A stretch of 35,779 nucleotides of DNA from Candidatus Saccharibacteria bacterium RIFCSPHIGHO2_12_FULL_41_12 (GTDB lineage Bacteria; Patescibacteriota; Saccharimonadia; Saccharimonadales; 2-12-FULL-41-12). A program made the translations under genes and the position numbers. The notes beneath the pieces are model-generated. The model was not told where the DNA came from. It saw only the letters and a list, made by a program, of their open reading frames with translations, and searched no databases. Position 1 is the stretch's first letter. The number at the start of each line of letters is the position of its first letter. Positions 1 to 7,830 of the stretch are shown here, piece by piece. The stretch covers positions 1 through 35,779 of the forward strand of contig MGCQ01000002.1 in assembly GCA_001790445.1 (NCBI GenBank). Reading direction: 5' to 3'.

Positions 1-28
1 ATACTTTCTTGTGCTAACAAGAAAGTAT
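1..28. repeat. Hairpin module A (ACTTTCTTGT inverted repeat) flanking structured element copy 1
   Basis: ATACTTTCTTGT-GCTA-ACAAGAAAGTAT followed by GCAAAGAAA; the same module is found inverted at 7161-7188, and variants occur at 15343-15373 and about 35720-35760. Confidence 0.75.
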
Positions 29-40
29 GCAAAGAAATAG

Positions 41-448
41 CAGGCTATTGAAGTAACATTATTGAAATATCTCTTCAATCAACCCAGTTTTTCCGGGACT
101 CCCTTTGGTCGGGCTAAAGCCTGGTCCTCAAAACATGGCGTTGCTTGAATAGATATTTCATCAGTTATTCAAGGGCCTGGAGCTTAAGTGGCTAGATTAT
201 TAATAATATTTTCTACGAAAATATACAGATTTAGAATCAGGCCTTGAGCAGACCTGAGAGATTTCGTCGAGATTACAACTATCAGACGAGGACTGTCTGA
301 CCCTACGTCGCCGAAGGCTATGGAGGGGAGTTCCGAGACCGTGGCTTCTGGCTAAGGTCAGGCTTAGCCTGCCTTTGAGCCAGAAGAGACCATGTCAGGC
401 TGTTGTGATCCTTGACTAGTAGTTTCATAAAGTCTGCTCAATCGCCTG
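41..448 (+). ncRNA. Candidate large structured RNA, copy 1
   Basis: Stem TGAAATATCTCTTCAA (63-78)/TTGAATAGATATTTCA (145-160); outer stem TTGAA(48-52)/TTCAA with TAAC/GTTA; apical motif GACTCCCTTTGGTCGGGCTAAAGCCTGGTCCTCAAAACA (97-135); hairpin ATATTTTC-TAC-GAAAATAT (206-224); closing stem CAGGC..GAGCAGAC (238-253)/GTCTGCTC..GCCTG (432-448). Same architecture as 6807-7148 with compensatory substitutions. Strand inferred by analogy only. Confidence 0.6.
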
Positions 449-460
449 TCGGTTTTTGGG

Positions 461-510
461 TTCCGTTTTGCCGATTCAAAATGGAATAAAAGCAGGCTTG
501 CTTGCAAGCC
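461..510. repeat. Hairpin module B plus GGCTTGCTTGCAAGCC hairpin; possible purA terminator on minus strand
   Basis: TTCCGTTTTG/CAAAATGGAA (461-486) and GGCTTG/CAAGCC (495-510), followed on the minus strand by TGCTTTTATT; inverted equivalent of 6735-6787. Confidence 0.6.
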
Positions 511-524
511 GGGAAAGAGATACT

Positions 525-1754
525 TTAATCTTTTTTGATGACTTGGGTGCGGTTTGGACCGACGCCTATGCGGAATATTGGGGTGGCTAATTTTTGTTCT
601 ATGAATTTAACGTAATTTTGAGCATTTTCGGGGAGCTTGGAAAACTCTGTAATTAACGATATATCTTCTGCCCACGATGGCGAATTTTCATATTCTGGGG
701 AAGAATGGGCAAGTGCATCTGCAGAAACTGGGGCGATATCACCGACACCTTTATAACTTGTGCATACTTGTATTTTATTTCCAAATCTCGGGACGCAATC
801 TAGTTTTGTAATTGCAATGTGGGTTATGCCGTTAACCATGATGGCTCTTTTGATTTGCGGTAAGTCGAGATGCCCCATGCGCCGGGCGCGCCCTGTGGTT
901 GTGCCAAATTCTCCGTCCACTTCTGTTTGCTTACCACGAAGATTATTTAGCTGTGTTTCATCTGTTATTTCCGTGACGAATGGTCCACCGCCGACATGTG
1001 ACTGAGTGGCTTTGACTACGCCGATAACTTTGTTGATATATTTAGCGGGGATGCCGAGCCCTGTGCAAACGCCTCCGACAGTTGTTGTTGAGGAGGTAGT
1101 AAAAGGGTACATACCGTGATCAATGTCGAGCAAAAAGGCTTGAGCCCCTTCTGCTAGCACTTTTTTGCCACTACTTAGTTGTTGATTAACGTAAATTACG
1201 GTGTCAGTAGAAAAATCTGCTAATTGTTTGATCGCATTTATATACTCTTGATTGCTGTTTGTTTTTTCCCTGAGGAGTTCAGGGTTTGCTATGGCTTGCC
1301 CGAGGGTTAATCCAGCCCTTAGATACTTATCGGCAGATACTTGAGCAATGCCGGAGCTGGTGCTGCCTTGCGCGCTCGTAGAATTTTCTCTGGCTTTGTC
1401 GCTCACGATGTGGCTTGGCAAAATCAAGTGTGCGCTAGTACTTATTTTGAGATTTTCTGGAGTTACTTTGACGCCTTTTGACTTTAAATCATTAAATTCT
1501 TGGACAAGTTTGACGGGGTCTATCAGACAGCCATTGCCAATTACATTAACAACGCCAGAGTGAGAGATTCCTGATGGCACTGTGTGTAGGTCTAGCTCCG
1601 TCCCATCAGGTAAAACAACAGTGTGGCCAGCGTTTGGGCCACCGTTAAACCGTGCGACGATATCATGACTGCTGGCTATTTCATCAACAAATCTACCCTT
1701 ACCCTCGTCTCCTCTTTGAAGCCCGAGTACAACCGTGACCGATCCTTTATTCAT
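525..1754 (-). CDS. purA: Adenylosuccinate synthetase
   Basis: MNKGSVTVVLGLQRGDEGKGRFVDEIA...RFNGGPNAGHT, typical PurA N-terminus with GDEGKG loop. Confidence 0.96.
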   Translation of the reverse strand: MNKGSVTVVLGLQRGDEGKGRFVDEIASSHDIVARFNGGPNAGHTVVLPDGTELDLHTVPSGISHSGVVNVIGNGCLIDPVKLVQEFNDLKSKGVKVTPENLKISTSAHLILPSHIVSDKARENSTSAQGSTSSGIAQVSADKYLRAGLTLGQAIANPELLREKTNSNQEYINAIKQLADFSTDTVIYVNQQLSSGKKVLAEGAQAFLLDIDHGMYPFTTSSTTTVGGVCTGLGIPAKYINKVIGVVKATQSHVGGGPFVTEITDETQLNNLRGKQTEVDGEFGTTTGRARRMGHLDLPQIKRAIMVNGITHIAITKLDCVPRFGNKIQVCTSYKGVGDIAPVSADALAHSSPEYENSPSWAEDISLITEFSKLPENAQNYVKFIEQKLATPIFRIGVGPNRTQVIKKD

Positions 1755-1760
1755 AATCTA

Positions 1761-1766
1761 ATTATA
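1761..1766 (-). promoter_or_regulatory. -10 box for purA, leaderless-type spacing
   Basis: Minus strand TATAAT followed by 6 nt then ATG. Confidence 0.55.
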
Positions 1767-1821
1767 CCATCCCAATGTATCAATACGTATCAACAAATAA
1801 CAAATATCAACCCCAAAATCT

Positions 1822-1833
1822 TCACGATCGTGA
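1822..1833. promoter_or_regulatory. Palindrome TCACGATCGTGA, candidate operator upstream of purA
   Basis: Perfect 12-bp palindrome; 10-bp core CACGATCGTG is repeated at 2379-2388. Confidence 0.5.
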
Positions 1834-1866
1834 GAAATATGGGGCAATATATATTCAATTAATGTA

Positions 1867-2361
1867 TTAATTTAATTCGTTGCATTCATATATTTTAACG
1901 TAGTCTTCCAGATTCGATTCTTTGATCTCCGCCAAGAGATATTCTCGAAAGTCATATTTTGTTGTCCAAACGCTTTTCTGAGCTTGTTCAAAATACAACT
2001 CTCTTAGTATTTGTCTGAGTCTGTCGCGTTTGTATCTTTGAGTTTCCGGGATGTCAAATGTGATCATAAGTTTTGCTTCGCCGGCTAGTTTTTTTGGTTC
2101 ATAGATTTGTGCTTTGTTTTTACCCTTTTGGGTTAAGCGAGGAATCCCTGCGTGGTCAATGGCAATTAAGCCTTGGGCTATCATTCTATAGTATGCGTTT
2201 TTTAATGATTTTTCCTTTTTTCTTGATATTTTTGCGAGATCTTTGAAAAATTCTCTGCGAGCAAAACTGAATTTCAAGTTTGGCTTGCTATACGGGATGA
2301 GAGCTTTTAATAAATACACAGTGGTAGAGTTAGGCAAATTGTCACTTCTTTTATTATTCAT
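1867..2361 (-). CDS. PaaX-like / Cas2-fold transcriptional regulator-like protein
   Basis: N-terminal winged-helix-like region, C-terminal KLMITFDIPETQRYKRDRLRQILRELYFEQAQKSVWTTKYDF, resembling PaaX C-terminal/Cas2 ferredoxin fold. Confidence 0.65.
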   Translation of the reverse strand: MNNKRSDNLPNSTTVYLLKALIPYSKPNLKFSFARREFFKDLAKISRKKEKSLKNAYYRMIAQGLIAIDHAGIPRLTQKGKNKAQIYEPKKLAGEAKLMITFDIPETQRYKRDRLRQILRELYFEQAQKSVWTTKYDFREYLLAEIKESNLEDYVKIYECNELN

Positions 2362-2378
2362 ATTAGCATCATTTTACT

Positions 2379-2388
2379 CACGATCGTG
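2379..2388. promoter_or_regulatory. Palindrome CACGATCGTG just upstream of the -10 of the PaaX/Cas2-like gene
   Basis: Minus strand reads CACGATCGTG-AG-TAAAAT-9nt-ATG. Confidence 0.5.
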
Positions 2389-2464
2389 TAATATTTGCAA
2401 CTAATTTAGATTGATAAATGGATAACTTATGTGGTCAGTAGAGCGTTTAAATTTTTAATAGACT

Positions 2465-4342
2465 TTATTCCCATTCTGTTGTGCCTGGAGGTTTGCTGGT
2501 TAGGTCTATTAAAACTTGGCTGATGTAATCGAGTTTAAGAAGTTGTTGAACGCAGCTGTTTATTGTTTTTGCGGGGATGCCGAGGCCAGGCAAGGCGGCT
2601 TCTCCAGTCATAAAGTCGGGTGTAATAAATGGTCGGAGCGCAATTGTCCTTTGTCCAGATTTACCATAAGACGTTGGAGCTAAAATAACTGGCATCTGGT
2701 TGATCCCAAGCTTTGAACCATCTTTGTTGATAATGTCTCTGACGATATGGTCTGCTTTTCTTAGCTGCGTTGTAGTGCGATGGTTGAGATATGTGATCAC
2801 TGGTTCCTGAGCTGGCGTCTTATTAATATAGCCGTATGTAACACGGTTTATATTAATCTTTGCATTTGTAATTTTACGAGATAGATCGGACAACCTATGC
2901 CAATCGGGATTATTGCATCTAAGCACAGCGGCGTAGGCATATGTTCGGCCATCTCCTTGTACGCCGACTGTTTGAATTGGTAAAACATCGCCTTCAACAC
3001 CTGTGTTTTTCAAAATCTTGTCCAAGTTATCTTGGCTTTTTTCAAGTTTTACTCGGTTGCCCATTGTGCCATCAGAACAAATGATACGAATTGCCAATCC
3101 TGGGCCAGGGAACGGATGGCGATTGACCATTTTGTCGGGCAAACCCAGGTCACGACCTAAAGATCGAACTTGATCTTTATATAAAAACTTTAGTGGCTCA
3201 ACAACAAGAGATTCATCGCGGAGTTTTCTAATGCCGTCGGTGTCATTGTGATGAGTCTTAATAGTATCTAGCCCTGTGCCGGCGAGGCTAGATCCGCTCT
3301 CGATTATATCGGGACGTAGTGTGCCTTGGGCAAGAACAGTGTCAGCTGGCAAACTCTTGTTATGGATTATATCTCCCCGGATACTGGCAAAACAATCTCC
3401 AATGATTTTGCGTTTTTCTTGCGGATCAGCAATGTATTTGAGCTGTTTGGTGGTCTTGCCGTGGATTAGAGTACTAGCGTTAAAAAATTTATCAGCTGCA
3501 CGAATAACATTGACTTTAACTCCCAAGTTTTTCAAAGCTAGAGCTACAGCGGTGCTCTCGCCGGCGCGCATGAATCCATTGTCAATGTGGTAAGCGTGAA
3601 TTTTTTCAGGGCTGGGCAATGTTTTGGCGATCAGTACAGCCATTACTGTAGAATCAACGCCACCACTTAGGTACAAGATGACATGTTTGTCGCCGATAAC
3701 TTCCTTGATCTCTTCCATGCAAGTTTTAAGACGATTCTCTGCAGAAAAATCCTTGACGACACCGGCAATGTCAAACAAGAAGTTATTGAAAATATTTTTG
3801 CCTCTTGGCGTGTTGTGAACTTCTGGGTGAAATTGCAAGCCGTAGATTAGCTTTTTGTCATTTGCAATCGCTGATATAAAGTTTTTATGACCTCCAATAA
3901 TCTCAAAGCCCGGTGGTAATTTATCGACGCTGTCTCCATGGCTCATCCAAACTTGCTGAGAGGAATCTATGTTTTTGAACAGGGGACTTGTAGAAAATTC
4001 TGTCTGGGTTTTGCCATCCTCACGAAGTCCAGAATCAGAAACCGTGCCACCCATATATTTGGCAATTAATTGCATACCGTAACAGATGCCAAGTACGGGT
4101 TTGCCAGATTCAAAAATTTTAGGGTCGCACTGCTTTGCTCCAGGTTCGTTAATACTGTCTGGTCCGCCAGAAATAATCAATGCCCTGTATCTATTTAAAT
4201 TATTTACAGGAGTGTTTATTGGCAATATATCGCAATCCACCTCCAGCTCATGGACAACTCGGTCTATTTGCCCACAAAATTGTGATCCTGCGTCAAGTAT
4301 TGCTATTTGCTTATGTTTTGCCATAGAGTTTTTTAAAGTCAC
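2465..4342 (-). CDS. guaA: GMP synthase (glutamine-hydrolysing), long human-type form; start probably at 4324
   Basis: GATase (GICYGMQL), PP-loop (LSGGVDSTV), HPFPGPGLAIR; large insertion before VGVQGDGRTYAY; C-terminus DLTSKPPGTTEWE. Likely start MAKHKQIAILDAGSQ. Confidence 0.96.
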   Translation of the reverse strand: MTLKNSMAKHKQIAILDAGSQFCGQIDRVVHELEVDCDILPINTPVNNLNRYRALIISGGPDSINEPGAKQCDPKIFESGKPVLGICYGMQLIAKYMGGTVSDSGLREDGKTQTEFSTSPLFKNIDSSQQVWMSHGDSVDKLPPGFEIIGGHKNFISAIANDKKLIYGLQFHPEVHNTPRGKNIFNNFLFDIAGVVKDFSAENRLKTCMEEIKEVIGDKHVILYLSGGVDSTVMAVLIAKTLPSPEKIHAYHIDNGFMRAGESTAVALALKNLGVKVNVIRAADKFFNASTLIHGKTTKQLKYIADPQEKRKIIGDCFASIRGDIIHNKSLPADTVLAQGTLRPDIIESGSSLAGTGLDTIKTHHNDTDGIRKLRDESLVVEPLKFLYKDQVRSLGRDLGLPDKMVNRHPFPGPGLAIRIICSDGTMGNRVKLEKSQDNLDKILKNTGVEGDVLPIQTVGVQGDGRTYAYAAVLRCNNPDWHRLSDLSRKITNAKININRVTYGYINKTPAQEPVITYLNHRTTTQLRKADHIVRDIINKDGSKLGINQMPVILAPTSYGKSGQRTIALRPFITPDFMTGEAALPGLGIPAKTINSCVQQLLKLDYISQVLIDLTSKPPGTTEWE

Positions 4343-5699
4343 TTTTCATATAATTCTTGATTATTATTTGGGTCTTTTTTGACGAAATCCCAAAGTAATT
4401 TTGCTCAGGTTTGCTGATTATTGATTTCTCAAAATCAGAAAATTTATCCCAGTAGTTTTTGGCTTCTTCGTCTAAGCTGATTACGTCTACAAGATCTTGC
4501 TCAAGATCAAGAGCAGAGTGTGCTAATTTTTTGGCCTTTTCGTGAGCTTGGGTATGACCATATTTTTCAAAAAGTAGATAAAGAGGCTCAGCAGCAATTG
4601 CACCAGACGACATCTCTAAGTTTTTTTGCATTGCCGTTTCGTCTACCTCGATTTTTGACATGATAGTGTCTAGTCTCTTTGCCATCAATGCCACACAGGC
4701 TGGAATGATTGGATAAAATCTTGCAGAAGCGGAATCTGTCAGGTCACGTTGGTGCTCGCTGGATATATTTAAGTTTGCGTTGAGCAATTGTCCAGTTACT
4801 TGCTTGGACATGCCGATAACATTTTCGAAGTTCCACGGATTACGCTTGTGCGCCATAGTTGATGAACCTGTTTGGCCTTCTTCGAATTTTTCGCGAACTT
4901 CATTGATCTCTGTTCTTTGTAGATTTCTCATGTCGTGGGAAAGATTGGCCATAATGCCACTGGTTATGGTCATTTCATCAAGTAAGCGGATCATTCCCTC
5001 TGCAGGGACAATCTGCGTAGAAGATTCAGAGGGTGATAGCCCGATCTTTGCCAAAATATCTTTTTCAAACTTGATTGGATCGTCAATAAAAATACTTAAA
5101 GCGTTGTATGCTCCGACTGCTCCGGAGAATTTACCACAAAGAGACTGGCTGAGTTCATGAACGGCTTCCCCGGACTGCCGAAGTCTGGAAATGTACTCAC
5201 CAAGGGCAAAGCCAAAGGTTATCGGGACTGCATGCTGTCCGTGCGTGCGCCCGATTTGGGGCTGGTCTTTGTACTTATCTGCCAAATCTACTAATGTTTG
5301 GATAAGCGAATTGAGCCGAGGCAACACTAGTTCTTGAGTAGCAACCTTAAACTGCAATGCACTGGCGCTTGATACAATATCGTACGATGTTGCACCAAAA
5401 TGCACATACGGCTTTGCTTGGTCGCTAACTTCCGTCTTGATGGTATTGACGATAGCTTTAATGTCATGCTTGGTGATTAACTCTTCTTTTATAACGTTTT
5501 CTATATCAATTTTTTTGGTAGCATCTGTTATTTCTTGGGCAATATCTTTTGAGCAAACGCCAAAGTCGGACAGAGTTTGAGCCAGCACAGCTTCAATTTT
5601 GGCCTGATATTGAATCCGAGTTTTTTCGGATAAGTATTTGCTGATATCGGGGTCAAAGTACCTACCGTCTAGTGGGTCTATTGAATTATAGTCGTTCAA
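4311..5699 (-). CDS. purB: Adenylosuccinate lyase
   Basis: MNDYNSIDPLDGRY..., signature GQTGSSTMAHKRNPWNFENV. Confidence 0.95.
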   Translation of the reverse strand: MNDYNSIDPLDGRYFDPDISKYLSEKTRIQYQAKIEAVLAQTLSDFGVCSKDIAQEITDATKKIDIENVIKEELITKHDIKAIVNTIKTEVSDQAKPYVHFGATSYDIVSSASALQFKVATQELVLPRLNSLIQTLVDLADKYKDQPQIGRTHGQHAVPITFGFALGEYISRLRQSGEAVHELSQSLCGKFSGAVGAYNALSIFIDDPIKFEKDILAKIGLSPSESSTQIVPAEGMIRLLDEMTITSGIMANLSHDMRNLQRTEINEVREKFEEGQTGSSTMAHKRNPWNFENVIGMSKQVTGQLLNANLNISSEHQRDLTDSASARFYPIIPACVALMAKRLDTIMSKIEVDETAMQKNLEMSSGAIAAEPLYLLFEKYGHTQAHEKAKKLAHSALDLEQDLVDVISLDEEAKNYWDKFSDFEKSIISKPEQNYFGISSKKTQIIIKNYMKSDFKKLYGKT

Positions 5700-5700
5700 T

Positions 5701-6639
5701 TTATATTGCCTTTAATGCGCTATTAATATTCGCCCCGATTCTTTCTAGAGGGCTGTCATCGTTATTTGGTATAAATTTCTCACCAATTAGTTTTTCGTAA
5801 AGCTCGACGTAGCGATCCGATATCATGTCAATTACCTCGTCATCTATCATTGGCGCAAATTCACCGGCCTGATTAGAAAATCCTTTGTCAAGTAGCCATT
5901 CTCGCAAGAATTCTTTCGATAATTGGACAGGTTTTTGATCTGATGATCCTGACAAATAGGCGTCATAGCTGTCTTTGTAAAAATATCTTGACGAGTCTGG
6001 AGTATGGATTTCGTCGATAAGGCACACCTGATTATTCAAAAAGCCAAATTCGTATTTTGTATCTGCGAGTATAAGACCGCGTTTGTTGGCCATCTCTCTG
6101 CCTCGGGCAAAAAGTTTTTGGGCGTAGTTATAGATTCTATATAAATGCTCTTTGTCTACAAGTTTCTGATCAATAATTTCTTGGTAGGTGATAGGGTCGT
6201 CTGTCTCAGACTTTGTTGTTGGTGTGATGATTGGGACATCAAAGACATGGTATTCGCTTAGTCCATCTGGTAATACCACACCAGAAACTGTTTTGATGCC
6301 GTGTTCATATGCTCTCCATGCGCTGCCCAGTAGGCTGCCGCGGACTATGACTTCAATCATTATTGGTTTGCATTTATAACCGATCGATACATTTGGGTCT
6401 GGTGCAGAAATCAGCCAGTTGGGTGCAACGTCCTTTGTTTCTTCTAGAAAATGTGCAGCGATTTGATTAAGGACTTGGCCTTTGTGTGGGATTAGTTCTG
6501 GGAATTTGTAGTCAAAAGCAGAGATTCTATCGGTGGCTACGCAAACAATCTTATTACCGATGTAATAAACGTCTCTCACCTTGCCGTGATAGAGATTTGT
6601 TTGACCCTTAAATGAAAAATCTGTGGTCGCAATGTTCAT
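5701..6639 (-). CDS. purC: Phosphoribosylaminoimidazole-succinocarboxamide synthase (SAICAR synthetase)
   Basis: YHGKVRDVYYIG..ATDRISAFDY; IEVIVRGSLLGSAWRAY; LILADTKYEFG. Confidence 0.95.
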   Translation of the reverse strand: MNIATTDFSFKGQTNLYHGKVRDVYYIGNKIVCVATDRISAFDYKFPELIPHKGQVLNQIAAHFLEETKDVAPNWLISAPDPNVSIGYKCKPIMIEVIVRGSLLGSAWRAYEHGIKTVSGVVLPDGLSEYHVFDVPIITPTTKSETDDPITYQEIIDQKLVDKEHLYRIYNYAQKLFARGREMANKRGLILADTKYEFGFLNNQVCLIDEIHTPDSSRYFYKDSYDAYLSGSSDQKPVQLSKEFLREWLLDKGFSNQAGEFAPMIDDEVIDMISDRYVELYEKLIGEKFIPNNDDSPLERIGANINSALKAI

Positions 6640-6734
6640 TATCTACATCATACAGGATATTGTTTGAAAATTCGATTCAAATTTATGTAAATTTTTAGCT
6701 TCATTGCGCTAAAGGTTGGGAACAACCTTTCATC

Positions 6735-6787
6735 GGCTTGCAAACAAGCCGTATTTTGTTCCATTTTTGTGTCGACAAAAACGGAAC
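6735..6787. repeat. Hairpin module B (GGCTTG..CAAGCC plus GTTCCATTTTTGT..ACAAAAACGGAAC)
   Basis: Hairpins 6735-6750 and 6758-6787; inverted relative to 461-510. Confidence 0.7.
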
Positions 6788-6806
6788 CCAAAAAACGCTC
6801 GTGCTA

Positions 6807-7148
6807 TTGAACTAACATTATTGAAATATCTCTTCAACCAACCCAGTTTTTCCGGGACTCCCTTTGGTCGGGTCTGGGAGACCTGGTCCTCAAAACATGG
6901 CGTTGTTTGAAGAGATATTTCATCAGTTATTCAAGGGCCTGAAACAAAGCAGTCTAAAGTCATAATTAATAATATTTCCATAGGAAATATACACTCTGCT
7001 TCTGGTCAGGCCTTGAGCAGACCTGAGAGATTTCGTCAAAGATACAACTATAAAGACGAGGACTGTTTGAGTCCCGCCGTGGCGGGATGAGTTCCGCAGG
7101 CAGTTGTATCTTTTGACAAGAAATCCCATCAAGTCTGTTCATAGCCTG
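6807..7148 (+). ncRNA. Candidate large structured RNA, copy 2
   Basis: Perfect 16-bp stem TGAAATATCTCTTCAA (6822-6837)/TTGAAGAGATATTTCA (6907-6922); TTGAA/TTCAA outer stem; apical motif 6856-6897; hairpin ATATTTCC-ATA-GGAAATAT; closing stem CAGGC..GAGCAGAC/GTCTGTTC..GCCTG; long stem GATTTCGTCAAAGATACAACT / AGTTGTATCTTTTGACAAGAAATC. Confidence 0.62.
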
Positions 7149-7160
7149 TTGTTTCTTTGC

Positions 7161-7188
7161 ATACTTTCTTGTCAACACAAGAAAGTAT
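7161..7188. repeat. Hairpin module A
   Basis: ATACTTTCTTGT-CAAC-ACAAGAAAGTAT, 12-bp perfect stem. Confidence 0.75.
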
Positions 7189-7252
7189 GGTGATTGAAAG
7201 CCTGAAAGGCTTTAATCGCAACGCAGCTTTGTGTAATTTCCCCAATTTGTAT

Positions 7253-7258
7253 TACAAT
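7253..7258 (+). promoter_or_regulatory. -10 box for purE, leaderless-type spacing
   Basis: TACAAT, 7 nt before ATG at 7266; TTGTGT 18 bp upstream. Confidence 0.45.
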
Positions 7259-7265
7259 AGATGTA

Positions 7266-7751
7266 ATGAACAACGTACAAGTCGGCATTATGATGGGTTC
7301 CAAATCAGATCTTGACATTATGGAAGGTGTAAAAAAAGTACTTGATGAATTCGGCGTAACTAGCGAACTTCGAGTCCTATCCGCACATCGTACTCCAAAA
7401 GAATGCACCCAATATGCCGGGTCAGCAAGAGATAATGGTATCAAATTGATTGTAGCTGGTGCTGGCGGATCAGCCCACTTGGCTGGTGTAGTCGCAGCTC
7501 ACACAACATTACCCGTCATCTCCATTCCTGTAAAGAGAGACAACCATGATCACGAAGCTTTGTGGTCAAACATTGCACTTCCTCCAGGAATTCCAGTTGC
7601 AACTATGCCAGAAAACGGTTCTAAAAATGCAGCCCTGCTAGCAGTTGAGATCCTAGCATTAAGCGACCCAGAACTTGCTAAAAAATACGATGAATTCCGA
7701 GCAAAACAATCCGCCAAAGTCCTCCAAGACGACGCCAGCCTTAATAGATAA
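7266..7751 (+). CDS. purE: N5-carboxyaminoimidazole ribonucleotide mutase
   Basis: VGIIMGSKSDLDIMEG..ELRVLSAHRTP; GAGGSAHLAGVVAAHTTLPVI. Confidence 0.96.
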   Translation: MNNVQVGIMMGSKSDLDIMEGVKKVLDEFGVTSELRVLSAHRTPKECTQYAGSARDNGIKLIVAGAGGSAHLAGVVAAHTTLPVISIPVKRDNHDHEALWSNIALPPGIPVATMPENGSKNAALLAVEILALSDPELAKKYDEFRAKQSAKVLQDDASLNR

Positions 7752-7830
7752 GTATCTATATTTAATATTAAAAGAATAAGTGTCTGTTTATTCTCTTGTG
7801 GTGCAAAGTTCTTGATTTGCAAGGTAAAAA

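Larger units (their letters stand above)
6698..7227. mobile_element. MITE-like/terminal-inverted-repeat element carrying structured RNA copy 2
   Basis: Ends GCTTCATTGCG (6698-6708) and CGCAACGCAGC (7217-7227) are imperfect terminal inverted repeats; inward-facing hairpin modules B (left) and A (right) flank the RNA-like core; no transposase. Confidence 0.45.

Noticed and set aside
760-1862. ORFs 760-1005, 1348-1563 and 1623-1862 (+)
   Set aside because: Antisense to or overlapping purA; no family resemblance.
1867-2361. CRISPR-Cas locus suggested by the Cas2-like fold
   Set aside because: No direct-repeat array, cas1 or effector in the window.
6716-7178. Short ORFs at 6716-6910 (+), 6923-7132 (-) and 6966-7178 (-)
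   Set aside because: They fall in the structured repeat element, overlap each other on both strands and have low-complexity or unfamiliar products; structure explains the region better.
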